A stretch of DNA of 64,000 bases. Source: Pelagibacteraceae bacterium AG-404-N13. GTDB lineage: Bacteria > Pseudomonadota > Alphaproteobacteria > Pelagibacterales > Pelagibacteraceae. Made by a program: the position numbers and the translations under genes. Location: assembly GCA_003216255.1 (NCBI GenBank), contig QCJD01000004.1, forward strand, positions 18,854-82,853, read 5' to 3'. The notes below the pieces were generated by a model. The model ran no database searches. It was given only the letters and a program-made list of their open reading frames with translations, and was not told the DNA's origin. Below, piece by piece: positions 55,820 through 64,000 of this stretch (within the stretch, counting starts at the first letter, position 1; every line of letters begins with the position of its first letter).

Positions 55820-56533
55820 TTACCATAAGTAAAAAAATGCAAATATAAATACCCATACTAAATCTACAAAGTGCCAGTATAAACCAAGAATTTCGATTTC
55901 AACATAATCACCTTTCATAGTTGTAAACCAGCCTCTTTTACCACCATTTTCGTAGTGACCTGCAAATACTTTATAAGCGTAGATAAATAAAAAAATAACT
56001 CCTATAGATACGTGCGTTCCATGAAATCCTGTTATCATAAAGAAAAATGATCCAAATTGTGCAGCTCCAAAAGGATTTTCCCAAGGTCTTACTCCTTCCT
56101 CTATAAGCTTACTCCATTCAAATGCTTGCATTCCAACAAAAGTTAATCCACCTAATGCAGTTGCTAAGACTAACCAACCACACATCTTCCGATTTTTTTC
56201 ATAACCATATTTAACTGCTAATGCCATTGTTCCACTACTTGTGATCAAAACAAATGTCATTATTGCTATAAGCAATAAAGGGACAGAAACACCGCCCACA
56301 TGTAATGCAAATACTTCACTTGGATAAGGCCAATCTACTAGTGTTGAACCTCTGCCTTTCATATATGAAATTAAAAAACAACTAAATACAAATGTATCAC
56401 TTAATAAAAAGATCCACATCATTGCCTTGCCCCAATGCACACCCTTAAACATTGTTTGATCGGAGCCAGTATCATCGGCCATTCCTCTAAAGCCTGGTTT
56501 AAGTTGCAAGCCTTCTATTTTTGGATCTGACAT
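55820..56533 (-). CDS. ctaE: Cytochrome c oxidase subunit III
   Basis: The 237-residue, multi-helix subunit has the conserved MTGFHGTHVSIGVIFLFIYAYKVF and ILGLYWHFVDLVWVFIFAFFYLW, both typical of COX III. It supports subunit I stability and proton uptake. It follows ctaD by 10 bp on the minus strand. A second, distant subunit-III-like gene lies at 59.5 kb. Confidence 0.95.
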   Translation of the reverse strand: MSDPKIEGLQLKPGFRGMADDTGSDQTMFKGVHWGKAMMWIFLLSDTFVFSCFLISYMKGRGSTLVDWPYPSEVFALHVGGVSVPLLLIAIMTFVLITSSGTMALAVKYGYEKNRKMCGWLVLATALGGLTFVGMQAFEWSKLIEEGVRPWENPFGAAQFGSFFFMITGFHGTHVSIGVIFLFIYAYKVFAGHYENGGKRGWFTTMKGDYVEIEILGLYWHFVDLVWVFIFAFFYLW

Positions 56534-56543
56534 ATTTACTTCT

Positions 56544-58379
56544 TTATGTTTTTTCTACCTCTGTATGCACAACTTCACTTGGTGGAGTTGTTTGTGTAAT
56601 ATAGTCTTCTTTTGCTCCAGGAACACTGAAATCATATGGCCATCTGTGAACTACAGGTAGTCTTTCACCAAAATTTCCATGTTCAGGTGGAACTGTTGAA
56701 GTTAACCACTCTAAAGAATTGGCTTTCCAAGGATTGTGTCCTGCTTTTTTTCCGACTTTTAAAGTTTTAATAATATTATAAATTAAAATAAATTGTGCAG
56801 CTCCAACTATAAACGCTGCCATACTTATGAATTCATTCATTCCAACAGCAGAAGTCATGTAAGGACTATCATACATTTCAAAATATCTTCTTGGTACTCC
56901 TATAAATCCTAAGTAGTGCATTGGGAAATAGATTGAATAAGCGCCTAAAAAAGTAAACCAGAAATGCCATTTGCCTAATTTTTCATCTAAAAATTTTCCT
57001 GATACTAAAGGAAACCAATGATAAACTGCACCCATAATAACCATTAATGGAGCTATACCCATAACCATATGGAAGTGGGCAATAACAAAGTACGTATCAG
57101 ATAATGGAACATCAACAGAAACGTTTCCAAGGAAAATCCCTGTAATTCCTCCATTTACAAAAGTTACGATAAAACCTAGACACCATAACATTACAGTATT
57201 TAATCTAATGTTACCTCTCCACAAAGTTAAAATCCAATTGTATACTTTCATAGCGGTGGGAACCGCGATAATAAGAGTTGTTGTTGCAAAGAAAAATCCA
57301 AACCATGGGTTCATTCCACTAACATACATGTGGTGCGCCCAAACAAAAAAGCTTAAAGCTCCAATTCCAACAATGGCCCAAACCATCATTCTGTAGCCAA
57401 ATATATTTTTTCTTGAGTGAACAGAAATTAGATCAGAAACTATACCAAAGGCAGGTAACGCTACAATATAAACCTCTGGATGGCCAAAAAACCAAAATAA
57501 ATGTTGAAAAAGAATTGGACTTCCACCACCATAATCAAGCACTTCTCCTGCTTGAATAATTGTTGGCATAAAAAAGCTTGTTCCTAAAATTTTGTCTAAA
57601 GTCATCATAATTGCACTAACTAGAAGTGCTGGAAAAGCTAACATCGCTAATACAGTTGCTGTAAATATCCCCCAAACTGTTAATGGCATTCTCATTAAAG
57701 TCATTCCTCTAGTACGAGCTTGTAAAATTGTAATTAGATAATTTAATCCACCCATTGTAAATCCAATTACAAATAAAGATAAAGAAACAAGCATCAATAA
57801 TATTCCCATACCAGCGCCAGGAGTTCCTGGTAAAATTGTTTGTGGAGGATACAATGTCCATCCGGCTCCTGTAGGCCCTCCGGGAACAAAAAAACTAGCC
57901 ATTAAAACTGCTACTGCAATAAAGAACATCCAAAAACTTATCATATTGACATAAGGGAAAACCATGTCCCTTGCTCCAACCATCAAAGGAATTAAGTAAT
58001 TACCAAACCCACCTAGAAATAGAGCCGTTAAAAAATAAACTACCATAATCATTCCATGCATCGTCACAAACTGGTAATAATGTTCTGCAGTCATAAATCC
58101 TGCAGCTCCAGGAAAACCTAATTGTAATCTCATTAACCATGAAAGAATTAATCCAACAACACCTGTGAATACAGCTGTAAGAAAATACTGAACTCCTATG
58201 ACTTTTGCATCCTGACAAAAAACCCATTTAGTAATAAAACTATGTCCATGATATAATTCTTGATCTGGAATTTCTGCTGGTCTGACGTAATCCATATCCG
58301 GAGAAGCAGGAGCAGAACCGCCCATTGTCTCTGAGGATTGTGCTTGGTATGTTTTGTTATTATCGTATTCGTCTGACAT
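56544..58379 (-). CDS. ctaD: Cytochrome c oxidase subunit I (aa3 type)
   Basis: The 611-residue catalytic subunit has at least 12 helices and all heme/CuB ligand sites: the low-spin His in MTAEHYYQFVTMHGMIMV, the CuB His-Tyr pair in WFFGHPEVYIVALPAFG (the Glu of HPEVY marks the A1 type), HHMYVSGM, and SDTYFVIAHFHMVMG for hemes a3/a. The long N- and C-termini are hydrophilic. It is the terminal oxidase of an aerobic chain fed by bc1 (25-27 kb). Confidence 0.98.
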   Translation of the reverse strand: MSDEYDNNKTYQAQSSETMGGSAPASPDMDYVRPAEIPDQELYHGHSFITKWVFCQDAKVIGVQYFLTAVFTGVVGLILSWLMRLQLGFPGAAGFMTAEHYYQFVTMHGMIMVVYFLTALFLGGFGNYLIPLMVGARDMVFPYVNMISFWMFFIAVAVLMASFFVPGGPTGAGWTLYPPQTILPGTPGAGMGILLMLVSLSLFVIGFTMGGLNYLITILQARTRGMTLMRMPLTVWGIFTATVLAMLAFPALLVSAIMMTLDKILGTSFFMPTIIQAGEVLDYGGGSPILFQHLFWFFGHPEVYIVALPAFGIVSDLISVHSRKNIFGYRMMVWAIVGIGALSFFVWAHHMYVSGMNPWFGFFFATTTLIIAVPTAMKVYNWILTLWRGNIRLNTVMLWCLGFIVTFVNGGITGIFLGNVSVDVPLSDTYFVIAHFHMVMGIAPLMVIMGAVYHWFPLVSGKFLDEKLGKWHFWFTFLGAYSIYFPMHYLGFIGVPRRYFEMYDSPYMTSAVGMNEFISMAAFIVGAAQFILIYNIIKTLKVGKKAGHNPWKANSLEWLTSTVPPEHGNFGERLPVVHRWPYDFSVPGAKEDYITQTTPPSEVVHTEVEKT

Positions 58380-58424
58380 AAATTTATTCCTTCTATATAT
58401 ATATCTTTTTTTTTATTTAAATTA

Positions 58425-59261
58425 TTATTTTTGAGCTAATTTTGTATCTCCTATTACCAAATCTTGTTGTTTTGCAATTAAATCTGAAAATGTTTCTTGT
58501 TCTCCTAGCCATGTAGCATAATCTTGTTCATTTTGAACTAATACAGATCCTCTCATCGCATAATGACCTACACCACAATATTCAGCACATAAAACTTCAT
58601 ACTCTCCTGTTTTGTTTGGCTCAAACCAATAAAATGTAACCACACCAGGCACAGCATCCATTTTTGCTCTAAATTGTGGAACATACCAATTATGAAGCAC
58701 ATCAACTGATCTCAATAAAATTTTTACAGGTCTATTATTTTCTAAATTTATTGCATCACTTTGGATCATAACATCGTCTTTGCCATATGGATCATCTAGA
58801 TTAATTCCGAAAGGATTTTCATCGTTTATGTTTATAACTTGTGTGGTTCCTAACTTTCCATCTTTTCCTGGCAATCTATATTGCCATCCCCATTGCCATG
58901 CCATCACATCAACCTCTAGTGCATTTTTTGGAACAGTTACATACTGATTCCAAATAATTAGCCCTGGAGCTAACAATGCTATTACTCCTAATGTTGTTGC
59001 CCAAGTAAGAATTTTTTCTAATTTTTTATCTTCAGGTTTATATTCAGCCTTACGATTTTCTTTATAAGAAAATTTAAAAACACAATAAGTCATGAAAAGA
59101 CAAACTGCTACAAAAACACCGCCACCAACCCAAAAAGTTAGTGTGATTGTATCATCCATACCGCCCCAATTTGAAGCAATATCAGTCCAATACCAAGGTG
59201 TAAAAATATGGAATAATACAGAACCGAGAATAACTAAAAAAAATATAATACCTGGATGCAT
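58425..59261 (-). CDS. ctaC: Cytochrome c oxidase subunit II
   Basis: The 278-residue subunit has three N-terminal hydrophobic segments and a periplasmic cupredoxin domain. The CuA site is complete, CAEYCGVGHYAMRG (C-x3-C-x3-H-x2-M), with an upstream His in SVDVLHNWYVPQ and the Trp-rich electron entry VDVMAWQWGWQY. The first gene of the oxidase cluster. A perfect 17-bp dyad lies 36 bases before its ATG. Confidence 0.96.
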   Translation of the reverse strand: MHPGIIFFLVILGSVLFHIFTPWYWTDIASNWGGMDDTITLTFWVGGGVFVAVCLFMTYCVFKFSYKENRKAEYKPEDKKLEKILTWATTLGVIALLAPGLIIWNQYVTVPKNALEVDVMAWQWGWQYRLPGKDGKLGTTQVININDENPFGINLDDPYGKDDVMIQSDAINLENNRPVKILLRSVDVLHNWYVPQFRAKMDAVPGVVTFYWFEPNKTGEYEVLCAEYCGVGHYAMRGSVLVQNEQDYATWLGEQETFSDLIAKQQDLVIGDTKLAQK

Positions 59262-59296
59262 AGCAGCCTATATAGAATAATAATTTTATAAATACC

Positions 59297-59313
59297 TATG
59301 ACAAAATGTCATA
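59297..59313. promoter_or_regulatory. Perfect 17-bp dyad between ctaC and a divergent small gene
   Basis: TATGACA-AAA-TGTCATA is a perfect inverted repeat with 7-bp arms and a 3-bp spacer. For ctaC (minus) TTGTCA (59299-59304) with TATTAT (59277-59282), spacer 16, is a good -35/-10 pair. For the plus strand, ATGACA (59298-59303) with TATTAA (59320-59325), spacer 16, also works. The dyad thus overlaps both -35 boxes, as an operator would. The regulator is unknown. Confidence 0.55.
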
Positions 59314-59350
59314 AAATTCTATTAAATAAAGTACTATATACAACAATAAT

Positions 59351-59542
59351 ATGCTCGGAAAACTAGGAATCCTGATAACAATACTCGTTTTAGTTTTACT
59401 TTTTTTCATTGTCATATCGCTAGGAGCTGGCGCCTTCTCTAAAGACAAGATTAAACCTGAAACTAAAAAATATTTAAAATCTGTAAATAAACTTTTGATA
59501 ATAATTGCTGTAGTTGGATCTATTTTAGTTTTATTTTTGTAA
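59351..59542 (+). CDS. Small two-helix membrane protein
   Basis: The 63-residue protein has helices ILITILVLVLLFFIVISLGAGAF and LLIIIAVVGSILVLF, separated by a lysine-rich loop. It is divergent from ctaC and convergent with the subunit-III-like gene (4 bp between stops). It shares the upstream dyad with ctaC, so a link to oxidase expression or assembly is possible. No family recognised. Confidence 0.6.
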   Translation: MLGKLGILITILVLVLLFFIVISLGAGAFSKDKIKPETKKYLKSVNKLLIIIAVVGSILVLFL

Positions 59543-59546
59543 AAAA

Positions 59547-60224
59547 TTAAGCAATCAAAGATTTACACCAAGCTATAACTGCATCGTTATAGATGAACAC
59601 AATAGCAAAGAAAACTACCCAAACAATAAATAGGAAAAACCAATATAGTGCTAGGGCATTGATATTTTTTTCTTCTTCGCAGTATTCTTTTTCATCTAAT
59701 TTAAATATTCTTGAAGAAACTTTTCCCCAAAAAAATAAACCTCCCAGAAGATGAATACCGTGTAACGCTGTAAATATATAGAAAGATGAAAAGTAAGTAT
59801 TTGTATCAACAAAGTGTCCTGATTTCATAAGTTGATACCACAAAATTAATTGCAAAAATAAAAATAAATAACTTAAACCTCCAACATAAATCAAATTCTT
59901 TTTAATTTTGTTGGTATAATTTTTTTTAAGATCGCTACTAATTTTATTAAAGAAAAATGTTACAAAAATTAAAATAACAGTATTAATCCAAACTAAAGAA
60001 GTTTTTAAAATAAATGTTGTATCTTGTTCTGGAGGTAGAGAATAAAGATAGCCAGTAAATATCAAGCTAAATATAGCTGTGCTCACTCCAAAAATTATAA
60101 TAACAGCTGACATTTGATTTGATAGGTTAAAAGTTCGACCTGAATGAGTACTATCAATTGCAACCTGGTTTTCTTCCCATGGTTTTTGTGTTAGTGCGCC
60201 AAATAATTTCTTTATGATAGACAT
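59547..60224 (-). CDS. Heme-copper oxidase subunit III-like protein, second copy
   Basis: The 225-residue protein has about five or six helices. The segment FYIFTALHGIHLLGGLFFW matches the COX III core (HG.H...G) and the last helices fit ALALYWFFLFIVWVVFFAIVFIYN. It differs strongly from CtaE in this window and lacks a companion subunit I. It resembles CyoC/NorE-like members. It lies between the divergent SCO gene and a small membrane gene, so it may serve in oxidase assembly or as an alternative subunit. Confidence 0.85.
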   Translation of the reverse strand: MSIIKKLFGALTQKPWEENQVAIDSTHSGRTFNLSNQMSAVIIIFGVSTAIFSLIFTGYLYSLPPEQDTTFILKTSLVWINTVILIFVTFFFNKISSDLKKNYTNKIKKNLIYVGGLSYLFLFLQLILWYQLMKSGHFVDTNTYFSSFYIFTALHGIHLLGGLFFWGKVSSRIFKLDEKEYCEEEKNINALALYWFFLFIVWVVFFAIVFIYNDAVIAWCKSLIA

Positions 60225-60260
60225 AAGGTTTATATAGTTAGTATAAATAATTTTACAACA

Positions 60261-60845
60261 ATGAAATTAAAAACTTCAATAAGCGTTTTGGCTGGTTGCC
60301 TGGTAATTTTTTTATTTATTATGCTGCCAGTTTTTTTATCAATGAAAAGCCAAAAAGATGAATCAATTGCAGCATTTAAAGGTTCTGATTTTTCTTTAAA
60401 AGATATGAATAATAATACTATTACCGAAAAGTCTTTTGATGGACCTTTAACAGCAATTTTTTTTGGATTTACAAATTGTCCGGACGTTTGTCCAATGACT
60501 TTAAATAAAATGGATATTGTTCTAGAAAAATTAGGAAATAAAAAAAAAGATATAAAAGTTTTTTTTATAAGTGTTGATCCAGAAAGAGATACTCCTGAAA
60601 TTATTAAAGATTATTTAAGTAATTTTGACAATAAATTTATAGGGATTACTGGAGATCCAGGAAAAATATTCCTTCTTTATCAATCTTGGGGTGTAATAAG
60701 TAAAAAAATTTTTTTAGATAATGGTGATTATAATATTGATCATAGTACACCAGTTATACTTCTTAAAAATGGAAAATATATTTCAATGATTTCCCACCGA
60801 GATGATATTAAAAAATCTATCAAAATTATCAAAAAATATTTATAA
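60261..60845 (+). CDS. SCO1/SenC copper chaperone
   Basis: The 194-residue protein has one N-terminal membrane helix (about residues 7-26) and a thioredoxin fold on the periplasmic side. The copper site is Cys73-x3-Cys77 in FTNCPDVCPMT, with the His in NIDHSTPVILL. SCO proteins deliver copper to the CuA site of subunit II or reduce its thiols. It is divergent from the subunit-III-like gene (36 bp) and overlaps convergent rsmE by 6 bp. Confidence 0.95.
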   Translation: MKLKTSISVLAGCLVIFLFIMLPVFLSMKSQKDESIAAFKGSDFSLKDMNNNTITEKSFDGPLTAIFFGFTNCPDVCPMTLNKMDIVLEKLGNKKKDIKVFFISVDPERDTPEIIKDYLSNFDNKFIGITGDPGKIFLLYQSWGVISKKIFLDNGDYNIDHSTPVILLKNGKYISMISHRDDIKKSIKIIKKYL

Positions 60846-61550
60846 ATTTAAAATATAACTAATTATAGAGATAATAGAAATTGTTGCTGTTTCAGCTCTT
60901 AAAATATTTTGATTAATATTTATCTGTTTAACATCTTTAAAATTTAAAATAAGTTCCCTTTCTTTTTCGGAAAAGTCACCCTCTGGTCCTACTACTGCAC
61001 AAAGTGGCTTGTTACCCTCCTTACCAACATCTAATTTCTTTTTTGATGTATTTAAATCAGTAAATACTAAATCTATTTTTTTTGAATTATTGCTTAAAAA
61101 ATTTTTTAAATTTTGAGGTTTTTCAAGTGTAGGGATATTAATACGATTTGATTGTTCTGTGGCCTCAATAATTATTTTTTCTAATCTTTCTTTATTTATC
61201 TTTCTTACAATAGTTCTTTCAAATATTATTGGTATAAACCTTGTTATTCCCAGCTCAGTCGCTTTTTGGATCATAAAATTAAAGTAATTTGATTTAATAG
61301 GTGAGAAAGCCAACCATAGTTCTTTTATATTTTCTTTCTTTCTTAATTGCTTCCTAACATTGAACTCAACTATATTTTTTGAAATATTCAGAATTTTAGC
61401 TTCCCATTCACCACTGCTATTGAATAAAGAGAAAACTTCATTCTCTTTAACTCTCATAACTTTTGAAACATAGTGAGATTGAGATTTATCAAGTTTGTCA
61501 GTCAAATTAATAGATAAACTTTTTGCAAAAAATAATCTAATGTTACTCAT
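60840..61550 (-). CDS. rsmE: 16S rRNA (uracil-1498-N3)-methyltransferase
   Basis: The 236-residue SPOUT enzyme methylates U1498 in the decoding region. It has an N-terminal PUA-like domain (SHYVSKVMRVKENEVFSLFN), MIQKATELGITRFIPI, CAVVGPEGDFSEKE and the C-terminal knot ILRAETATISII. Length is normal. The start is 16 bp from the divergent haloacid dehalogenase. Confidence 0.95.
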   Translation of the reverse strand: MSNIRLFFAKSLSINLTDKLDKSQSHYVSKVMRVKENEVFSLFNSSGEWEAKILNISKNIVEFNVRKQLRKKENIKELWLAFSPIKSNYFNFMIQKATELGITRFIPIIFERTIVRKINKERLEKIIIEATEQSNRINIPTLEKPQNLKNFLSNNSKKIDLVFTDLNTSKKKLDVGKEGNKPLCAVVGPEGDFSEKERELILNFKDVKQININQNILRAETATISIISIISYILNL

Positions 61551-61566
61551 ATTGATAGGTTAGTTT

Positions 61567-62232
61567 ATGAAAAATATTAAAGCAATCATATTTGATGCGT
61601 ACGGTACATTATTTGATGTCAATTCTGCAGCTGAAAAATGTAAAGAAAAAATAGGAGATAAATGGGAGAGCTTTGCAAATTACTGGAGAACTACTCAATT
61701 AGAATATACTTGGCTAAGAAGTTTAATGAAAAGACATAAAGATTTTTGGAAAATAACAGAAGATAGCTTAGATAAATCAATGAAAGTTTTTAATATAGAA
61801 ACAGGTATGAAAAATGAACTATTGAATCTTTATAAAGTTTTATCATGTTACCCAGAAGTAAAGGATACATTAAATAAATTAAATGAAAAAAATTATAAAG
61901 TGGCTATTTTATCAAATGGAACTCATTCTCTTCTTAATCAGTTGGTTTCTAATAATAATTTAGAGAATATTTTTGATGATATTTTTTCTATAGAAGAAGT
62001 GGGCATATTTAAACCAGATTCAAAAGTTTACGAGATCCCCATTAAAAAATACAAAATTCAAAAAGAAGATATTGTTTTCTTAAGTGCAAATACTTGGGAT
62101 GTTTCCGGTGGAGGAAATTTTGGTTATAATGCCATTTGGGTTAACAGAAATGATGGTATTTTTGATAACTTAGATTATTTACCAAAAAAACAGGTTAAAA
62201 ATCTAAGTCAGTTACTTGATATTTTAAAATAA
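61567..62232 (+). CDS. Haloacid dehalogenase, type II (HAD superfamily)
   Basis: The 221-residue hydrolase has nucleophile Asp10 in IIFDAYGTLFDV, motif II ILSNGT, Lys in GIFKPDSKVYE, and FLSANTWDVSGGGNFGYNAIWVNR. The last element (SAN.WD..G) is particular to L-2-haloacid dehalogenases, which hydrolyse 2-haloalkanoates. The physiological substrate may be a halogenated organic acid of seawater, or another HAD substrate. It starts a run with doxX, pirin and a quinone oxidoreductase. Confidence 0.88.
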   Translation: MKNIKAIIFDAYGTLFDVNSAAEKCKEKIGDKWESFANYWRTTQLEYTWLRSLMKRHKDFWKITEDSLDKSMKVFNIETGMKNELLNLYKVLSCYPEVKDTLNKLNEKNYKVAILSNGTHSLLNQLVSNNNLENIFDDIFSIEEVGIFKPDSKVYEIPIKKYKIQKEDIVFLSANTWDVSGGGNFGYNAIWVNRNDGIFDNLDYLPKKQVKNLSQLLDILK

Positions 62233-62253
62233 AATTATTAATTAGTTTGGTCT

Positions 62254-62631
62254 ATGGGAAATATATTAGATTTATTTGGAAGAATTTTGATTTCAACAAT
62301 ATTTCTTTTAAATGGAGTTTTTAAAATAAGTAATTACGAGGGTACCGTCGATTGGATAGAAAGTTTTGGAATGCCAGGAATATTAATTATACCTGCAATT
62401 ATATTGGAAATCATTGGACCAATCTTAATTATTGTGGGTTATAAAGTTAAAATAGCTGCTGGCTTATTAAGCTTATTCTGTATTGCAACAGCTATAATTT
62501 TTCATAATGATTTTTCAGATCAAATGCAACTTACATCTTTTCTAAAAAATATTGCTATAGCAGGTGGATTTTTATTTATTTTAGTAAACGGAACAAGAGA
62601 TTTTAGTATAGAAAAAAAATTTTCAAAATAA
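62254..62631 (+). CDS. DoxX-family membrane protein
   Basis: The 125-residue, four-helix protein has the family start LFGRILISTIFLLNGVFKISNYEGT and MPGILIIPAIILEIIGPILIIVGY. DoxX members are linked to redox or thiosulfate-quinone functions, but most have unknown roles. It is adjacent to pirin with zero bases between stop and start, a pairing seen in many bacteria. Confidence 0.85.
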   Translation: MGNILDLFGRILISTIFLLNGVFKISNYEGTVDWIESFGMPGILIIPAIILEIIGPILIIVGYKVKIAAGLLSLFCIATAIIFHNDFSDQMQLTSFLKNIAIAGGFLFILVNGTRDFSIEKKFSK

Positions 62632-63468
62632 ATGTCAAATATTGAAGTTAAAAAAATTATTAAACCTATTCTTGCATCCGATGGAGCTGGGGTTAAATTA
62701 AAAAGGAGCATAGGGGTTGAGCCTAATTATTTTGATCCTTTTTTAATGTTAGATGAATTTGGATCAGATAACAAAGATGACTATATTGGTGGTTTTCCTC
62801 CTCATCCTCACAGAGGAATTGAAACTGTGACCTATATGCTTCAAGGTGAGTTTGAGCATGAAGATAGTACTGGTGCTAAAGGTAGAATGTCTTCAGGTGA
62901 TGTTCAATGGATGAAGACAGGTAGTGGAATAATTCATTCTGAAATGCCCGCAATGTCTGAGGGTCGACTTCATGGGTTTCAATTATGGATCAATATGCCT
63001 GCTAAATTAAAAATGAGCAAACCTGAGTATATTTATATTGATGCAAATAAAATGAGTGTTCATAAAGATCATGATAAACAAATAAAAGTCATTGCAGGAA
63101 AATTTGAAAAAGCTGAAGGACCTGTAAAAGGACATAATGTTGGACCAGTCTATTTTGATGTAGAATTAAATAAGGATAAAGAGTTTAATTTTAAGTTACC
63201 CTCTACCCATAATTCTTTTATTTATTTAGTCACTGGAGAAATTGAAATTGGCAATAACAAACATGATAATATTCAAGATAGTACTCTAATATTATTATCT
63301 AAAGGTGAAAATTTAACTGTTAAAGCTAAATCAAATGCTAAGTTTTTAGTTATTTCGGGCAAACCTATTAATGAAGAAATTGCTAGAGGTGGACCATTTG
63401 TAATGAATACTAAAGCAGAGATCTTGCAAGCAGTTCAAGATTATCATAATGGTACATTTGTAAAATAA
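62632..63468 (+). CDS. Pirin family protein
   Basis: The 278-residue bicupin has the iron-binding set in FPPHPHRGIETVTYMLQGEFEHEDSTG and TGSGIIHSEMP (three His and a Glu). DPFLMLDEFG near the N-terminus and the C-terminal Pirin_C domain (ARGGPFVMNTKAEILQAVQDYHNG) complete it. Pirins act as redox sensors or quercetin dioxygenases. Its stop overlaps the next ATG by one base. Confidence 0.95.
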   Translation: MSNIEVKKIIKPILASDGAGVKLKRSIGVEPNYFDPFLMLDEFGSDNKDDYIGGFPPHPHRGIETVTYMLQGEFEHEDSTGAKGRMSSGDVQWMKTGSGIIHSEMPAMSEGRLHGFQLWINMPAKLKMSKPEYIYIDANKMSVHKDHDKQIKVIAGKFEKAEGPVKGHNVGPVYFDVELNKDKEFNFKLPSTHNSFIYLVTGEIEIGNNKHDNIQDSTLILLSKGENLTVKAKSNAKFLVISGKPINEEIARGGPFVMNTKAEILQAVQDYHNGTFVK

Positions 63469-64000
63469 TGAAAGCAGCAATTATTAATAAAACAGGAGGA
63501 CCAGAGGTTATAGAGCTTAAAGATATAGTTTTAGAAAAACCTGGTAAAGACGAAGTATCAATTGAACAAAAAGCAATTGGTTTAAACTATATTGATACTT
63601 ATCATAGATCGGGTCTTTATCCTTTAAAACTTCCAATTGGATTGGGTCTTGAAGGCGCTGGTTTAATTACTGAAGTTGGATCTAATGTTAAAAATTTTAA
63701 AGCTGGAGATAAAGTAGCCTATGCAGCTATACCTTTGGGCTCCTACTCAACACATAGAAATTTTCCTGCTAGCAAAATTGTTAAAATACCTGAGGGAGTT
63801 GATTTTGAAGTAGCAGCTACTTTAATGACAAAAGGTTTAACTACTTATTATCTTTTACATCAAACTTATAAAGTTAAATCGGGAGATACTGTTTTATTTC
63901 ATGCAGCTGCAGGTGGTGTTGGACAAATATTTGGTCAATGGGCAAAAAGTTTAGGGTGCAATGTAATTGGAACGGTTGGATCAGATGAAAAATAGAAGTA
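63468..64000 (+). CDS. NADPH:quinone oxidoreductase (zeta-crystallin type), 3' part outside window; apparent frameshift
   Basis: The first 175 residues match quinone oxidoreductases of the MDR superfamily: MKAAIINKTGGPEVIELKD, GLNYIDTYHRSGLYPLKLP, LGLEGAGLITEVGSNVKNFKAGDKVAY and the NADPH loop LFHAAAGGVGQIFGQWAKSLG. They reduce quinones by one electron or enones. A TAG at 63993-63995 stops the frame after SDEK, in mid-domain, whereas the family runs to ~325 residues. The stop follows five A's; one more A would read on as SDEKIEV, the usual continuation. So it is a partial gene at the window edge with a probable one-base indel. Confidence 0.85.

Noticed and set aside
58000-58227. 75-residue frame within ctaD on the same strand
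   Set aside because: Alternative frame within a highly conserved gene; composition unlike real proteins here.
1-64000. CRISPR arrays, insertion sequences, prophage or rRNA genes
   Set aside because: No regularly spaced repeats, transposase or integrase products, phage structural proteins or rRNA-like conserved stretches were seen.

Overview
The window is a gene-dense, strongly AT-rich piece of chromosome with almost no non-coding DNA. Gene content and order point to a streamlined marine alphaproteobacterium, most likely SAR11 (Pelagibacterales). Evidence includes: the F0 part of ATP synthase as a separate cluster with both b' and b subunits; a CcrM-type GANTC methyltransferase beside rnhB; the alphaproteobacterial runs lgt-midA-pgeF-prs-rplY-pth-ychF and mutY-DUF721-dsbA-smc; Lys/Asn/Ile-rich proteins; 1-23 bp overlaps between neighbouring genes; and a crtI-crtB-crtY-blh retinal cassette. 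Taxonomy is inferred from content and style, since there is no rRNA gene in the window.

Layout. 1-3.5 kb: end of carA, and carB. 3.5-8.6 kb: a 2OG-Fe(II) oxygenase-like gene and an ELM1-like gene (minus), trxB, a PsiE-like gene, an extended SDR (plus) and aspC (minus). 8.7-15.5 kb: uvrB, a pteridine-reductase-like SDR, a secreted hydrolase, folB, uvrC, pgsA. 15.5-19.1 kb: ilvE divergent from a MarR / OmpR-type regulator / histidine kinase operon, then a UbiK/BMFP-like gene. 19.1-25.1 kb: lgt to ychF. 25.1-27.6 kb: cytochrome bc1 genes (minus). 27.7-29.5 kb: trmL, hemF, greA. 29.5-33.4 kb (minus): cca, tRNA-Gln, ispE, a TPR protein. 33.4-36 kb: a uracil-DNA glycosylase, a 44-residue membrane protein missed by usual length cutoffs, rnhB, ccrM. 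36-38 kb (minus): a flavin monooxygenase and mutY. 38-44 kb: DUF721, dsbA-like, a short smc, and the F0 ATP synthase genes. 44-50.9 kb: crtI, crtB, crtY, blh, a small membrane protein, ispH, thrB, rnhA. 50.9-52.4 kb: an island-like stretch with a membrane protein and a secreted polysaccharide lyase. 52.4-60.8 kb: thrC and the aa3 oxidase cluster (minus), a second subunit-III-like gene, and an SCO-like gene (plus). 60.8-64 kb: rsmE, a haloacid dehalogenase, doxX, pirin, and the start of a quinone oxidoreductase whose frame breaks at the window edge.

How it fits together. The window holds much of the respiratory chain (bc1, aa3 oxidase, copper and heme assembly factors, F0). It also holds enzymes that make retinal from phytoene-level precursors for a rhodopsin encoded elsewhere; ispE and ispH feed that isoprenoid supply. 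DNA repair is well represented (uvrB, uvrC, mutY, a UDG).

Best leads for something undescribed: an SMC protein with both ATPase half-heads but no recognisable hinge; three GANTC sites just upstream of ccrM; a perfect 17-bp dyad between the two divergent oxidase-cluster promoters; a pteridine-reductase-like SDR next to folB; and short direct repeats flanking a membrane-protein gene in the rnhA-thrC interval. No CRISPR array, insertion sequence, prophage or rRNA was seen. No stretch longer than 300 bases lacks a gene.
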